Origin: Dromiciops gliroides
Lineage: Eukaryota > Chordata > Mammalia > Microbiotheria > Microbiotheriidae
Reading direction: 5' to 3'
DNA: 64,000 nt
Assembly (NCBI RefSeq): GCF_019393635.1
Contig: NC_057862.1
Location: 674,443,814-674,507,813, forward strand
Shown here: positions 22,964-35,039 of the stretch, in pieces
Position numbering within the stretch: the first letter of the stretch is position 1
Layout of the letters: each line of letters starts with the position of its first letter
Made by a program: the position numbers and the translations under genes
Notes under the pieces: model-generated
Seen by the model: the letters and a program-made list of their open reading frames with translations, nothing else
Database searches by the model: none
What the model was told of the DNA's origin: nothing

Positions 22964-23325
22964 CAGGGCTTCTGAACCTTTTTGTATGCCATGGAACCCT
23001 CCAGCAGTCCGGTGAAGCCTATGTAGTCCCTCCTTAGAACAATGCCTTTGCAGCAGCTAGGTGGCACAGTGGATAGAGCACCGGACCTAGAGTCAGGAGT
23101 ACCTGAGTTCAAATCCAGCCTCAGACACTTAACACTTACTAGCTGTGTGACCCTGGGCAAGTCACTTAACCCCAATTGCCTCACTAAAAAAAAAAAAAAA
23201 GAACAATGCCTTTAAATGCATCAAATAAAACACATGGGATGACAAAGGAAATGAACAATATTGAGATAAAATTTATAAAATGCATATATTTTTTAAATTC
23301 ACAAACCCCAGATTAGGAACCCCTG
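22964..23325. mobile_element. Old hAT/Charlie-type DNA transposon with SINE inside
   Basis: Ends CAGGGCTTCTGAACC and the inverse-related GGAACCCCTG. The body is A/T-rich: 'taaatgcatcaaataaaacacatggg...gacaaaggaaatg'. It looks like an ancient mammalian Charlie-type MITE. The 8-bp TSD is not clear. Confidence 0.55.
23050..23199 (+). mobile_element. Young tRNA-derived SINE
   Basis: A box TGGCACAGTGG, B-box-like GTTCAAATCCAG, pure A15 tail. A perfect 14-bp TSD, AGAACAATGCCTTT, lies at 23036-23049 and 23200-23213. Third layer of the nest L2 > hAT > SINE. Confidence 0.95.
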
Positions 23326-23751
23326 GCTAAGGAAACAAGTGCTATGTGCCAAGAGCTAGAAACACAAAGGCAAAACTCCTGCCCTCAGGAAGCTTAGAGA
23401 AAAAAACGGATCTTGAAGTCATTTTTCCCTCCCTCTGTCCCTGCAAAAGGTTGGTGCCAACATTATTCAACAGCCTCCGAGAACACAGAGCCCTTCCACA
23501 GCACTCTCTCTGGAGGCCTGACCCTAGAGAAATGGCATCCTCTTTCCATCAACGTCTTCCCATTGCCAGTGGACTGGTCTTCAGGACTTCATAGTGATGA
23601 AGCTTTATCATGCAATGCACAGTGGCAGAGGACATTTCTCCAAACACACACTTGTGCAGGCACACATGCATACAACATGCTTCTTTGGGGGACTTGAATT
23701 GCCCCCTCAAAACTGAGATACTTGAGTTTTCCTTGAGAAGGTCATTATCCT

Positions 23752-23906
23752 TTTCTTTTTTCTTTTTTTTTTTTGTGAGGAAATTGGGGTTAAGTGACTT
23801 GCCCAGGGTCACACAGCTAGTGTTAAGTGTCTGAAGCCGGATTTGAACTCAGGTCCTCCTGATTCTATAGTCGGTACTCTATCTACTGCACCACCTAGCT
23901 GCCCCT
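23752..23906 (-). mobile_element. Young tRNA-derived SINE
   Basis: Poly(T) start, 'ggaaattggggttaagtgacttgcccagggtc' core, inverted head 'ctactgcaccacctagctgcc'. The flank repeats CCTTTTC at both ends (weak TSD). Confidence 0.9.
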
Positions 23907-24339
23907 AGCCTTTTCATAGTTATGGTGACTTTAGCATCTTTGTATCTTCCTTTTGTCTGTTTTTAATCTTCCTTTTTACAAGTTTTTATCTTCCTTTAGC
24001 ATGTTTTTATCTTTTGCACGTTTTTAGTCATCCTTTTGCCTGTTTGTATCTGCCTTTCCAACATCTAAAGTCTCTGCTAAAGCTCTCTCACCTTATCTAA
24101 GACCCTGACTAGTCTACAGTTTCACTCACCACTAGAAAGCTATCTGACGAGCCAATTTGTGCTAAAATGTCAACAGCTGATAATGGCTTCATATGCTACT
24201 TTCCCATGGGACATCCATATTTTAACAAGGAACGCTGCCTTTATCCAAAGAATGAGACCATAAGGATAAAAAGCCAGACACTTACAGATAAGGAAGATAT
24301 TAGGGGCTTAGCGTTTGCCACCTAAGCCCTTTGAAATTC

Positions 24340-24495
24340 AATTCGGGTCAGACAATCGTAGACCTAAAGCTAGAAGAGACCTCAGAATCAATCTAGTCCA
24401 ACATCTCATTTTACAGATGAGGAAAATGGGGCCCAGGGAGGTGGGGACTGGCGGAGGTCATGCTGGTTTCAAGCATCAGAGACAGAATCCGAGTG
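24340..24495 (-). mobile_element. MIR-type SINE fragment
   Basis: 'aagctagaagagacctcagaatcaatctagtccaacatctcattttacagatgagg' is the inverted MIR 3' half. Confidence 0.7.
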
Positions 24496-24499
24496 GCAT

Positions 24500-25700
24500 T
24501 CTTAAGTGGCTACCACGTGCCTGGTGTGCTGCTAAGTGCTAGGGTTACAAAGACCTATATTAAACATACCCTGCCCTTAATAAGCTTCTGTTCTACTGGG
24601 GAGATGTGACATGTTATCCTGGCAGGGAATATAAAAGCATAGTCTGTGATGCCAAGTCATGATAAGAGGTAGAAAGTACTATTAACCAGGGGGAGAAGGG
24701 CAGGCCCGGTCAGGGCGGGGTCACCGGAGCTGTGCTTTGAAAACAGGTAGAGACTGGGAGCAGGGGTGCACTACAGCCATGGGGAACCATTTGGGCAAAG
24801 GCAAGGGGAAAGATGGAATTTTATGTGAGGAGAACAGGACCAGGTCAATTGTCTAGAATGGAAAGTAAGAGTGAGGATGGTGAAAAAGAAGACTCGAGAA
24901 GGAAGTGGGAGTCAGTTTGTGGAAGGCTTTAAACACAGGGCTGAGTTTGAATTTTATCACTAGTCCTTCTTCCACTCAGCTGCTAAAGCCATCTTCCTGG
25001 AGCATGGGTCTGACCCTGCTCTCTCCCACTCCAAAAACTCCATTGGCTCCCTACTACCTCTAAAATCCAATTGAAAATCCTGACTTTCAAAACCCTTCAT
25101 AACCTGGCCTCTTGGCTCTTTTTTCCAGTATTTTAATGTGCTATTCCATTCCATACATGTTACAACTCAGGAAAACTGACTGCCTTGTTTTTCAGCAAAC
25201 AGACCCTCCAGACATTTCCCCCTGGAATCCTCATCTCCCTCCTTATCTCCACCTTCTGTTTTCTTTGGCTTCCTTCAAGTTGACATCAGCTCAAATCCAC
25301 CTTCCATGGGAAGCCTTCCTCAGTCACTCTTAGCTCTAGGGCTTTCCTTTTCTTGATTATTTCCAATTTATCCTATCTATATATTATTTCTGCATGTTGT
25401 CTATTCCATTGGACTCAGAGCTCATTGAGGACAGGGACTATTTTTGCCCCTTTTTTACATTTCTGCTGCTTAGCAAAATATTTGGCACATAGTAAGCATT
25501 TTCTGAGTTGCTTTGAATTGACTAGTGAAGGAGACAATGGAATAACTTAAGTAGGGAATGATATAGTCAGAGCAATGCTTTAGGAACATCGATGTAGCAA
25601 CTATATTAAGGATATATTGGGCAGGGGAGAGCCTGGAGACAGAGATTGGCCATTTAGGATGTGATTGTAATAGTCCAAACCATAGTATGTAGGCATCCAC
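24500..25700 (-). mobile_element. L2 (-) with an L2 (+) inserted
   Basis: The minus L2 runs from 'taccacgtgcctggtgtgctgctaagtgctaggg' (24500) to about 24959 and resumes at about 25535 ('aagtagggaatgatatagtcag...aatgctttaggaacatcgatg'). The ~570-bp gap (24960-25533) is a plus L2 3' end: 'ctgaccctgctctctcccac', 'ctcatctccctccttatctcc' and 'catagtaagcattttctgagttg'. Confidence 0.7.
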
Positions 25701-26159
25701 CGACTCTGGGATGAGTAAGGTCAGCCCTGGTCCCCCTTTCTCACAACTCAGGACTCTGGGATTATAAGAATTGGAATCTCATTCTCATCAGCCTGATTTT
25801 GGCCATTTCCTGCCTCCGGAGCCCTTTCCTAATTGGTCTTCCATGTCATGACCCTAAAAATTGGCCCTTGCCCAGTACCACTAAATTACAAGTTGGGATG
25901 TGGGGGTAGATGAGAAGCTCAGGGTGCACAGAGATGGGGAAGTGGGGAAAATAAACACAGCAGTGACACCGGAAACCACAAGTTTCCATTTTGGCCGGAA
26001 CAGCTGGAAGTTCAAAGCAGTTGGTCCTTGCACCCCATCCATCAGACAGCACATGGGCTGAAGCCCAGATGTGACCTTGTTGGTCTTCCCCATTGTCCTC
26101 TGGGCATATTTCAAACCCTCATTTTCTCCAGCCTTTCAGTCTCCTCTCACTGATTCATC

Positions 26160-26500
26160 CAACATTAGAGCCATTTAACCAAAGGGAAAACTGAGGCCCT
26201 GAGAGAAGTCACTTCCCCAGAGTCTCACAGCTAGTTGGTGGAAGACTAGACCCCAGAATTAGAGGGTCTTTGGGGAAAGGCGATCTGACCAACTGCACTG
26301 CTTGAAGTACTTAAATTGACAAAACTACAATCCAATTGCCCATATGGACCAGGAAAGAATTTCCACCTTGGAGATCCCTAGCACTGATTGAAATCACAAC
26401 CCAAAGGCAATGGCTTAACAGATAGAGATTGGCCTTGAACTCAGGCCCAGGGTAAAGCCTCACCTCTGACACATCCAATTGTGTGACCAAGGTCCAAGCA
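26160..26500. mobile_element. MIR fragments: 26160-26265 (-) and 26395-26500 (+)
   Basis: The minus piece has 'ggaaaactgaggccctgagagaagtcac' and 'agtctcacagctagttgg'. The plus piece has 'aatggcttaacagatagagattggcc' and 'caattgtgtgaccaaggtc'. Confidence 0.6.
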
Positions 26501-27679
26501 CCTCACATATGTGGGAGGTTCCCATTGGACAAAGGAATTACTTAACCCTCTTGTGTCCCAAGCAATTCTCTAAGCCCAGATGTATAACTAGAGATTCTGA
26601 CACTCAGGAAAAGTACAGGGATGAAGGGACGATGACCCTAGACACTCAATCCCCACATCACAAGAGGGTAAGGAGAGGCAGTGGAGGGTGTGGTGATAGG
26701 AGAAAGTCCTCAGAAGAGAGTTCAACTGCATCGAGACCCCAGATGTGGAAAAACAGGACAGGACAGCAGAAGTCTATGAGCTGCAGGGAAAGCAGTTTAG
26801 AAGACCACCAGCTTGCCTCCAGTCAGATACTAGCACCCTTAGGCAAAGCCCTGGTTGCCCTTCCAGGTTATGGCTGTGTCTAAGACTAGACATTATAGAC
26901 AAGCTGCTGCCACTCTGCATTGGTGGACGGCCTTGCCACACAGGGAACACACCCATATGAATGAAGTTACAAGTCATACCAAAGCAAACAAGCAAAAAGA
27001 TCTAAGTGGAGGCAAGAGACAAAGCTTCCTAGAGGTTAAAGTTGTCAATGAAATGACCTTCTCCCTTTCCACATTTTATTTTCTCTCATGAAAAAGGAGA
27101 AAGTCAGAGTCACTGAGGACCCAAGAAACAAAGACACTTGCAAAGCAAGTCCTACTGGGACCCCAGGCAGCTCCTGATTATCCATCTCTGGAGCATTGGG
27201 CAACAAGCCAACCAGCTTGTACTTCATGTGGGAACATAATTTCTGGTACCGTCTCTCCTCTCCACCCCATCCTGTGCCTGACTCTCCCCGCCTCCCCCTT
27301 TCATTTCCAAGGCCAAGGAAGCCACAGTGACTAATTTCCAAATCAATTAAATTTACCCCAAGCACAGCATAAAAAAGCAAAGACAACAACATTTACATTT
27401 TCCCCTGCAGCTTGTCTCCACAGAGGGTTAGAGAGTGGGAGAAGAAATACAGAGCCTCTGTCCTGCTCATCTTTCATTGTTCTCAGTGCTACTCTTTCTT
27501 TCCCAAGGATAAAGCCCCTGGACCACCATCACCACCACCATCGAGCATTCCATCATAGCTCTGAGTTGTGCTACACAGCTGCAGAAATGGGCTGCACTGA
27601 GTCATCCCTCCCCCCCCCTTCTTGGTCCTCATGATCAGTGGCCTGTATTCATGAGGTGTCTGTGCCAGGGATGAGGAAG
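26501..27679. other. No recognised element
   Basis: About 1.2 kb with no repeat or gene that I can support. A short CACCATCACCACCACCATC run lies at 27521-27541. Overlapping short open frames on both strands look fortuitous. Confidence 0.5.
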
Positions 27680-28100
27680 CCTTTCATTTCTTAGATTAAT
27701 GGTCATTGTGTGGCTGGGTTTAGGGTAGCCCCAACATGGAATTAAGTATCAATCTGCAACCTGTATTCACTCTATAGTCAAGGATAATGGTCAGTTTGTG
27801 GCTTAGGTTAGGAGTCAGCCTGTGACCAAGATTTGTGGTCAGCATGTTTCTGAAGTTTGGACCAGTCCATGGCTTGGGTCAAGAGTCAGTCCATGGCTGG
27901 AATTAGGAGTCAGTCTATGACTAGAGCTAGCATGTCTCTGACTCAGAGTTGAATGTCAATCTGTAGCCTATAGCAAAAGTCTTTAGTGGTGAGGGGTATG
28001 GATCAACTTGGGTATGGTGATTTCTTTGGGGCTAGAGCTAATGGCCAGACTGAGTTCAAAATGAAGGGTCAGTCAATAACCATGATTAGGGATTGTGACG
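27680..28100. repeat. Degenerate ~24-bp tandem repeat
   Basis: About 16-18 diverged units with a core resembling GGTTAGGAGTCAGTCTGTGG (e.g. 27807-27830, 27878-27900, 27901-27924). Unit length varies from 18 to 28. The same motif reappears at 56548-56575 and 57232-57345. Confidence 0.75.
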
Positions 28101-29281
28101 TTTAAAATGTAATGTGTGGTCACCTTATTCCTGTCCTGTCAAGTATAGGAAAAGCTAGCTAGGGTTTACTTATAAATTAGAAGCTTTAGCACCAGTTTGG
28201 GGCATTAAGCATTTATTAATGAAAAAAAGAAAACACCTGGGTCAGAAAGCCAAGAAAAAGCTTATCTAGCCTACAGTTCTCCATCAACAGCCTGTTTGAG
28301 CAACAAAATAACAGAGGAAGCTCCCTCTGCATCCCAAGGAGATGTGGTCCTTCCACACTGCTTCAAGCTAATTGGAGAGCATCAACCAAATCCATTGGTT
28401 CACTGGACTTGAGGGTGGTCCCATGCTGAGGTCAGAGTCCACAGCTTCTGAGAACAATACCCTCTTGGGGGCCAGGAAGATGTGGTTTCAATTGAATTAA
28501 CTTTAAGTAAACTAATCAGCAAAGTCAGTCAACCTCAGTCAATCCAATCAATCTGGGGCCTTTGGGCATTGGCAAAGCCCATTATTTTCTTATAAGATCA
28601 TAGTATCCTTGGAAAACATCTCACCTGTGCTTCAACTTTCTTTCAGGATTTCACTGCCAGTGATCTTTGAAAGATATAGAGACTGGGAGAGAGGTCATAT
28701 GACTAAAGAAGGACTAACATCCCAGTTTTCAAAATGGGAAAGAGAATGGAGTCTGCAGACTGCAGGCCAATGAACTTGATTTTGATTTCTAATAACATTT
28801 TAAAGACATTATTAAAGAGGGATGGTTGGTGACTATCTAGAAAAGGAAGCAGTGATCGGAAAAAAGGCAGCCTGACTTCATCATGAATGGGTCATACCAA
28901 ATCCCTTTATTCAGGGGAATGCTATGGCTGTGGTTTATCTAAATTTTACTACAGCATTAGAAGAAAGTATCTATTCCTTTGGAAAAGACAATAAGACATG
29001 AGTCACATGATATTACAATAGATTAATTCAGAACAGAATAACTAGCCAACCTCTAAGAGTAAGCATTAGTATATTAACCTGAGGGATGTCTCTAATGGAA
29101 TTCCCTGGGGATCTATGTTTGGACCTAAGCTATTTAACATTATTAAGCCTGGACGAAAGCATAAATAGTATGATTAGAAAATTTGCTAATGACCCAAAAC
29201 TGGCAGGGAAAACTAACAGGACATTGATCACAAAATACAGCCGACTGGAAGCTCATGAGGTCAATTTAATACGATGAAATT

Positions 29282-29640
29282 CAGTAGGAATAATAATAGC
29301 TCTTTACATAGAGTTGTACAGTTGATAAACATTTGACAAATATTATGCATTTAATCCTGGAAGGAAGTGCTATTATTTTCTCCACTTTACACTTGAGAAA
29401 ACTAAGGTTAAGTGATTTGCTCATGACCTCACAAATAAGATCAGGATTTGAACTCATGTCTTCTTTTTTTTTTTTTTGCGGGGCAATGGGGGTTAAGTGA
29501 CTTGCCCAGGGTCACACAGCTAGTAAGTGTCAAGTGTCTGAGGCCGGATTTGAACTCAGGTACTCCTGAATCCAGGGCCGGTGCTTTATCCACTGAGCCA
29601 CCTAGCCACCCCCGAACTCATGTCTTCTTAATTCCAACTC
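29282..29640 (-). mobile_element. MIR-type SINE carrying a SINE
   Basis: 'aatagctctttacatagagttg...tgctattattttctccac...agatcaggatttgaactcatg' with the head resuming at 29630 'ccaactctatccattaagccacc'. It lies inside the CR1/L3. Confidence 0.7.
29466..29613 (-). mobile_element. Young tRNA-derived SINE
   Basis: Inverted SINE in the MIR above. A perfect 16-bp TSD, GAACTCATGTCTTCTT, lies at 29450-29465 and 29614-29629. Nest: CR1/L3 > MIR > SINE. Confidence 0.95.
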
Positions 29641-30044
29641 TATCCATTAAGCCACCTATTTGCCTTACATAGGTTAAAAAAGTCTTCACAAGTACAAGAT
29701 GGGAAGAGAGTAGAGCAACTAGAAAACAGCAGGTAATCTGAAGAAGTCCAAACGATTCAGTGTGTGAGATATGACAAAGTAGACAGTCGATAAAGCCAAC
29801 ACAACCTGGGCATGTATTGAAAGGTACCATGTCTGAAACTAGAAAGGTAACAGTACTACTCTACTCCACCTTTATCTGCTGTATTTGGAGCATCCTGTTC
29901 ATTTGACACATTTCAGGAAGGACATTTAGAAGCTGGATGGTACCCAGAGGGAGATAAGAGGGAAAAGCCTATTAGGAACTGACTCTTTTTAGTCTTGACA
30001 AGGGGACACAGGAACATAGACGGAGACTTTGTCATCAAGCTCAG

Positions 30045-30175
30045 CCTTCTCGTTTTACAGATGGAGAAAGTGAGGTGCAGAGAAGTGACTTTCCAGGATC
30101 ACAGGCTAGTGAGTGTCTGAGGCAGGATTCCAAACTGCATCATCCTGATTGCAAATCTACTTCCTTCACAACTAG
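30045..30175 (-). mobile_element. MIR fragment
   Basis: 'cgttttacagatggagaaagtgaggtgcagagaag' and 'gaggcaggattccaaactgc'; inverted MIR within the CR1/L3. Confidence 0.65.
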
Positions 30176-30384
30176 GCCTTGGTGGCTTTCATGAGGAAGA
30201 ATGAGGGCTGTCTTCAGGCCCTTGAAAGGCAGGCACAAGGAAGAGGAATTCTAGAGCTTTTATTTAGTCCCTCAACCCCCCCAAAAAGCAGAGCTAGGAG
30301 CCGTGGCAGGGAAGGTGCAGAAGGACAGACTTATCTCAACTCCCCATCAGGATTAAAGATCTAACCATTGGAGCTGCTCTAAAC

Positions 30385-30832
<448 letters not shown>

Positions 30833-31409
30833 CAGTAGTGGACTCCTACTTCTTGAAGATCTTCAAGAGAAGGCTGGATGACATTTCAGCCATCAATCCA
30901 CGGCCAAAGATTTATGAGCACTGCCTATGTGCCATGCCCTGGGCTGGGTTCTGGGGATGACAACCTGAAATGGAAACACTTGCTGGGAATATCGTAGATG
31001 GGAATCTCATTCAGTTGGGTAGGAGAAGGATCAGATGGTGTCTGACATAGATCCCAACTGAGAGAGTCTGTGATTGTTTGATTGTTCTTTCATTTGAAAG
31101 AGAATTGACCCTGCCTTCCCTCTCCCAGCAGGCAGATAGGAAGGTACTTATTCCCAATGATAGGGAATGTCAAATGGTGTCCAGTTTCTTAGGCACTGAA
31201 GGGAGAATGCCCTCCTTGAAGCCTTTATTCCATATTTAAGTACCCTCTGTGTCTTCCAGGGTCTGTCTGCCCCTGCTTCTTCCAGCTCTGAGGAAGAGTG
31301 TAGAAGAGCCCATGACCACTCTTCCCAAAATCATCCTTACAGTGCTGGGATTGGCCTCGAGTCTTCCACACTTTCCCTCTGATCCAGAAAATGGCCATGT
31401 TTGAACCAA

Positions 31410-31560
31410 CCACTGTGAGCATCTAGACTAGCCCCCTTCATTTCAGAGGAGGAACCCACAGAGAGGAAGGGATTTTCCCAAAGCCATACATCTCACAACT
31501 GTCGTACCTGGGCCCTCAGACTTCCTAACTTCTCTTCTGGTGCCATCTCCACCAGGAGAT
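31410..31560 (-). mobile_element. MIR fragment
   Basis: 'atctagactagcccccttcatttcagaggagg' and 'cccaaagccatacatctcac' read as inverted MIR. Confidence 0.55.
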
Positions 31561-32203
31561 CCTGTCCTCCCTCTGGACCATGCTCTTCAAGTCAAGCCAA
31601 GATGTATTTGAGTGAAACTCTTTAAGGGGCCACCCCTGAACTGTCCTGACTCTTGGCCCATAATTCTAGACCCCACCAAAAAAAAATCAAATGATTCCAG
31701 AAAAAAAAATGTCAAGAAATCGCTAAACTGTTCTGATGTCTTAGAGAGATAAGATGGTGGACACCACAAGCCCTGAAGCTTCAGATAAGCTGCCATATAT
31801 AGTTTACAGAAGATCCAAACTTTACCTTCCATTATTTTTTCCACCTTTGTTTTATTTTTCATTTATAGAATAAAACAAGCATTTCCATAGCATAGTGTAA
31901 TGAAATATGATTGCACATGAAACTGCAAATCTATCATGTATAAATTCTTATTCCTTTTAAATATATAATAAAGTTATCATGTAAATGTCTCTTTTTTCCT
32001 TCCCCCCTCAGAAATGTCTACTATTACACACAAATATATGTGTGTATATATATGTAAATTATTCTAAATAAACTTCTAATTATCAGTGCTTCCCCTGGAT
32101 GCAGATAGCATCTTTCTTCATATGTCCTTTATAGTTATTGTGGAGATTTGTAAGAGTTGAAATGATTTATTCGTTCAATGTCATTCTTAAAACAATATTG
32201 GGG

Positions 32204-32356
32204 GGAGCTAGGTGGCTCAGTGGATAAAGCACTGGCCCTGGATTCAGGAGTACCTGAGTTCAAATCCAGCCTCAGACACTTGACACTTACTAGCTGTGTG
32301 ACCCTGGGCAAGACACTTAACCCTCACTGCCCAGCAAAACAACAACAACAAAAAGA
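32204..32356 (+). mobile_element. Young tRNA-derived SINE (cluster copy 1)
   Basis: 'agctaggtggctcagtgg' head with B-box-like GTTCAAATCCAG and an 'aaaacaacaacaacaaaaag' tail. The target AAACAATATTG is duplicated at 32190-32200 and 32357-32367. Confidence 0.92.
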
Positions 32357-32365
32357 AACAATATT

Positions 32366-32842
32366 GGGGCAGCTAGGTGGTGCAGTGGATAGAGCACTGG
32401 TCCTGAAGTTGGAAGGACCTGAGTTCAAATCTCACCTCAGACACTTATTAGCTGTGAGACCCTGGGCAAGTCACTTAACCCCAATTGCCTTTAACATTGG
32501 GGGCCATTTGTCCTGATATATATCTTGCCACTGGACCCAGAGGGCTCTGGAGGAAAGAGTGAGACTGGTGAATTTGCACAGCCCTACCTCACTTAAATCC
32601 AATTCAGTGCAAATCATGACATCACCCCGATGTCATAGTCCTCTTCAAGAGTGAAAAACAAAGGGGCAGCTACGTGGTGCAGTGGATAAAACACTGGCCT
32701 TGGATTCAGGAGGACCTGAGTTCAAATTCAGACCCAGACACTTGACACTTACTAGTTGTGTGACCCTGGCAAGAAACTTAACCATCATTGCCCCCCACAT
32801 GCACACACAAAAAGTAAAGACGAACAATAACAAATAAACAAT
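32366..32842 (+). mobile_element. RTE-tailed SINE (cluster copy 2), split by copy 3
   Basis: Head directly after the duplicated target of copy 1. The long tail reads 'ggggccatttgtcctgatata', 'cttgccactggacccagagg' and 'tcatgacatcaccccgatg'. The tail end resumes after copy 3 ('gacgaacaataacaaataaac'), followed by AAACAATATGG at 32836, close to its own target copy. Confidence 0.85.
32663..32815 (+). mobile_element. Young tRNA-derived SINE (cluster copy 3)
   Basis: Starts 'gggcagctacgtggtgcagtgg' within the tail of copy 2. Ends in 'cacatgcacacacaaaaag'. Confidence 0.88.
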
Positions 32843-33199
32843 ATGGTTGTTACTGTATACAGTGTTCTTTGTTCCACTCATTTTGTTCTTCATTATTTCA
32901 TGCAAATCTTTCCATGTTTTTCTAAGATCATTGAGCTCATCGTTTCTTATAGCACAGTAGTATTCAATCATAATCATATATCACAATTTATTCAGCCATC
33001 CCCCAGTCGATGGGCTTCCATTATTACAATGAATTATTCAAATAGCGCAGGTCAGATGAGGGTGCCTGTCTGGCCACCCCAAGATCATTTCCCATCAAAA
33101 AAATAAAATAAAATCCAAAGCACAGGGAGGATTCTGGGACCCTGAGGAAAGACAGGACTCAGCAGAGGAGGAGGAGAATTTTATCCATTGCTCGTGGGC

Positions 33200-34210
33200 T
33201 AATATTTGTCCTTGCATGTTTTCTGCATTTCTATCCTTGTAGAAAAGATGAGAAGATTTGGGCTAGATTATAGGGCCATTAAATGGATTAACTAGGTAAA
33301 TATCCAGAACCAAAGAGGAATCATTAAGGATGCCAAGTCAGCCTGCAAGGATATCTCTAGGACAGGATTCCCCGAGCTTGGTACGTGGCCCTACACTGCT
33401 TCACATTTTTACAGTGACTGCGATAAAAGCATGGGTGGCAGACTGTTAAATTTGCATATCAGGATAAATTGTCATGGTGGAAAGTAATAGCTAATAGTTG
33501 GATGATAGTATCAGGAGCACAAAAGGTTAGGATGGGCTAGAACATTTGGTCCAAATCTAATAAGATAAATTCTAATAGAAATCGTTGTTTCAAATCTTAC
33601 ATCTGGGTTTAAGAAGTCAATTTCATAGGTCCAGGGTGAGGGAAGCAGAGTTAGATAGTTTGTCTGCAGAAGATCAGAGTGTTTTACTCTCAAAGGCTCC
33701 CAATGTCTCTGCAGTTCTATGGTGGCCAAAGGATAAATGGGCTTTAGAGAGGCCAAGTAGTTGAAACTAGGGGGATCCAAGTCCCACTCTGTGGCGTCCT
33801 GGTCAGACCACAATTAGACTCTTGTGTTCATCTAGTACACCACATTTTAGGAAGGTCACTGACCAACTAGTGTCCAGAAGAGACTGGCAGGATGGCAAAG
33901 GGCCTCGGGATCTTGTTAAACGAGCAACTAAGAAGAAAAGACTGTCATCGTGCATTTTGAAGATCTGTCTGTGAAATCGGGATTAGACTTATTCTACACA
34001 TTCCCTTGAGACAAAACTGAGAGAATTAAGGGAAAACTTTCCAATAATGAGAGCCATCCCAGAGTAGAATGGATGGTCTAGAGATCTCCAGGCAAGAGCT
34101 GGGTGGCCACGTGGTCAGGGCCATGGTAGAAGGGATGCTCCTTCAGGCATGTTTTGGATTAGACATCTTTTGAGGTGCCCTCCAACCTTGAGGTCCTATC
34201 ATTTGGTGAC
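33200..34210 (+). mobile_element. Diverged CR1/L3 LINE 3' region
   Basis: 'aaatctaataagataaattctaatag', 'aagaagtcaatttcatagg', 'gtcctggtcagaccacaattagac', 'acaccacattttaggaagg' and 3' end 'gattagacatcttttgaggtgccctccaacc' follow CR1/L3 order. Many stops. Confidence 0.65.
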
Positions 34211-34884
34211 TGTTGGATGGCGTTTAGAATGGCATGATCCAGGGAACAGGGTTGAATCTTCTCCAGAGAGCCCCCCCAAAAAAAAAATCATAAAATCACT
34301 GGCCTACCTATTCGACCTTTTCACCACCACCTCCTCCAGGCAAATCTCTAGTACTCCAAACAGGAGAACTGGTGTCAATCTGCATTGGTAGAGGGGGTGT
34401 CCCCATTGGGAGCTCCCTTTAACCAATTGCAGTTAATTAATTGTTGACCAATTTAAGTTAACCAACTAATTAATTAAACAATTGATTGACCAATTTCGCC
34501 AAAATGATGACCTATGATTATAGGTCTGGCTCCATAGTCCTAGATAGAGGCCAGGCATTTTTCTCTGCTTCTGAGTGGTACACAGCACACTTCTGGGCAG
34601 ACAGTAAGCCCTGAGGTTAATGACAGGACCCAATGATGACCCCCCCCCTCCCTCCCAGGATTTTCTGAAGCCTGGATCCAATTTGTGGAGTGCCTGGAAT
34701 AGGGAGGCCTAGCGGAGGTAGATAGCTGGCTGACTGCACAGAAGGACTGGGAGTCGGATCCCAAGACAATTCGATTGGGTTAGAACATCGCTTCTGCAGA
34801 AGCGGAACCCGAGAAGAATCTCAACTGCCTGCTTCCCTCTAGTGGCTGGTGCGGGGAGGACAGAAGCATCTTTTCAATAAAAAT

Positions 34885-35010
34885 TACAATCACATATAGC
34901 GCTTTACGGTTTGCAAAGTGCTTTACATATTTTAGCTCATTTGATCCTCACAACAACCCTGTGAGGTAAGTGTTATTATTGTCCCCATTTGGCAAAGTGA
35001 CTAAAGAAAT
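34885..35010 (-). mobile_element. MIR-type SINE fragment
   Basis: 'atagcgctttacggtttgcaaagtgctttacatattttagctc' and 'cacaacaaccctgtgagg' are the inverted 3' part of the family; the core and head are absent. Confidence 0.75.
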
Positions 35011-35039
35011 GAGGGATGGGGGAGGCATAGAGGTTTGGG

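Larger units (their letters stand above)
22890..23400 (-). mobile_element. L2 3' end interrupted by a hAT element
   Basis: 'aacatttataagcacctacaatgctgggaaaatgtcctagg' at 22910-22955 resumes at 23335 as 'gtgctatgtgccaagagctag...aactcctgccctcaggaagc'. The break contains the hAT-type copy. Confidence 0.65.
31815..33060 (-). mobile_element. L1 LINE 3' region, split by a SINE cluster
   Basis: The right-hand part is clear inverted L1: 'catgcaaatctttccatgtttttctaag', 'tcttatagcacagtagtattc', 'ttattcagccatcccccagtcgatgggc'. The left part (31815-32195, 'ataatataagttatc'-like A/T-rich text) is probably the same element but less certain. Confidence 0.6.
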
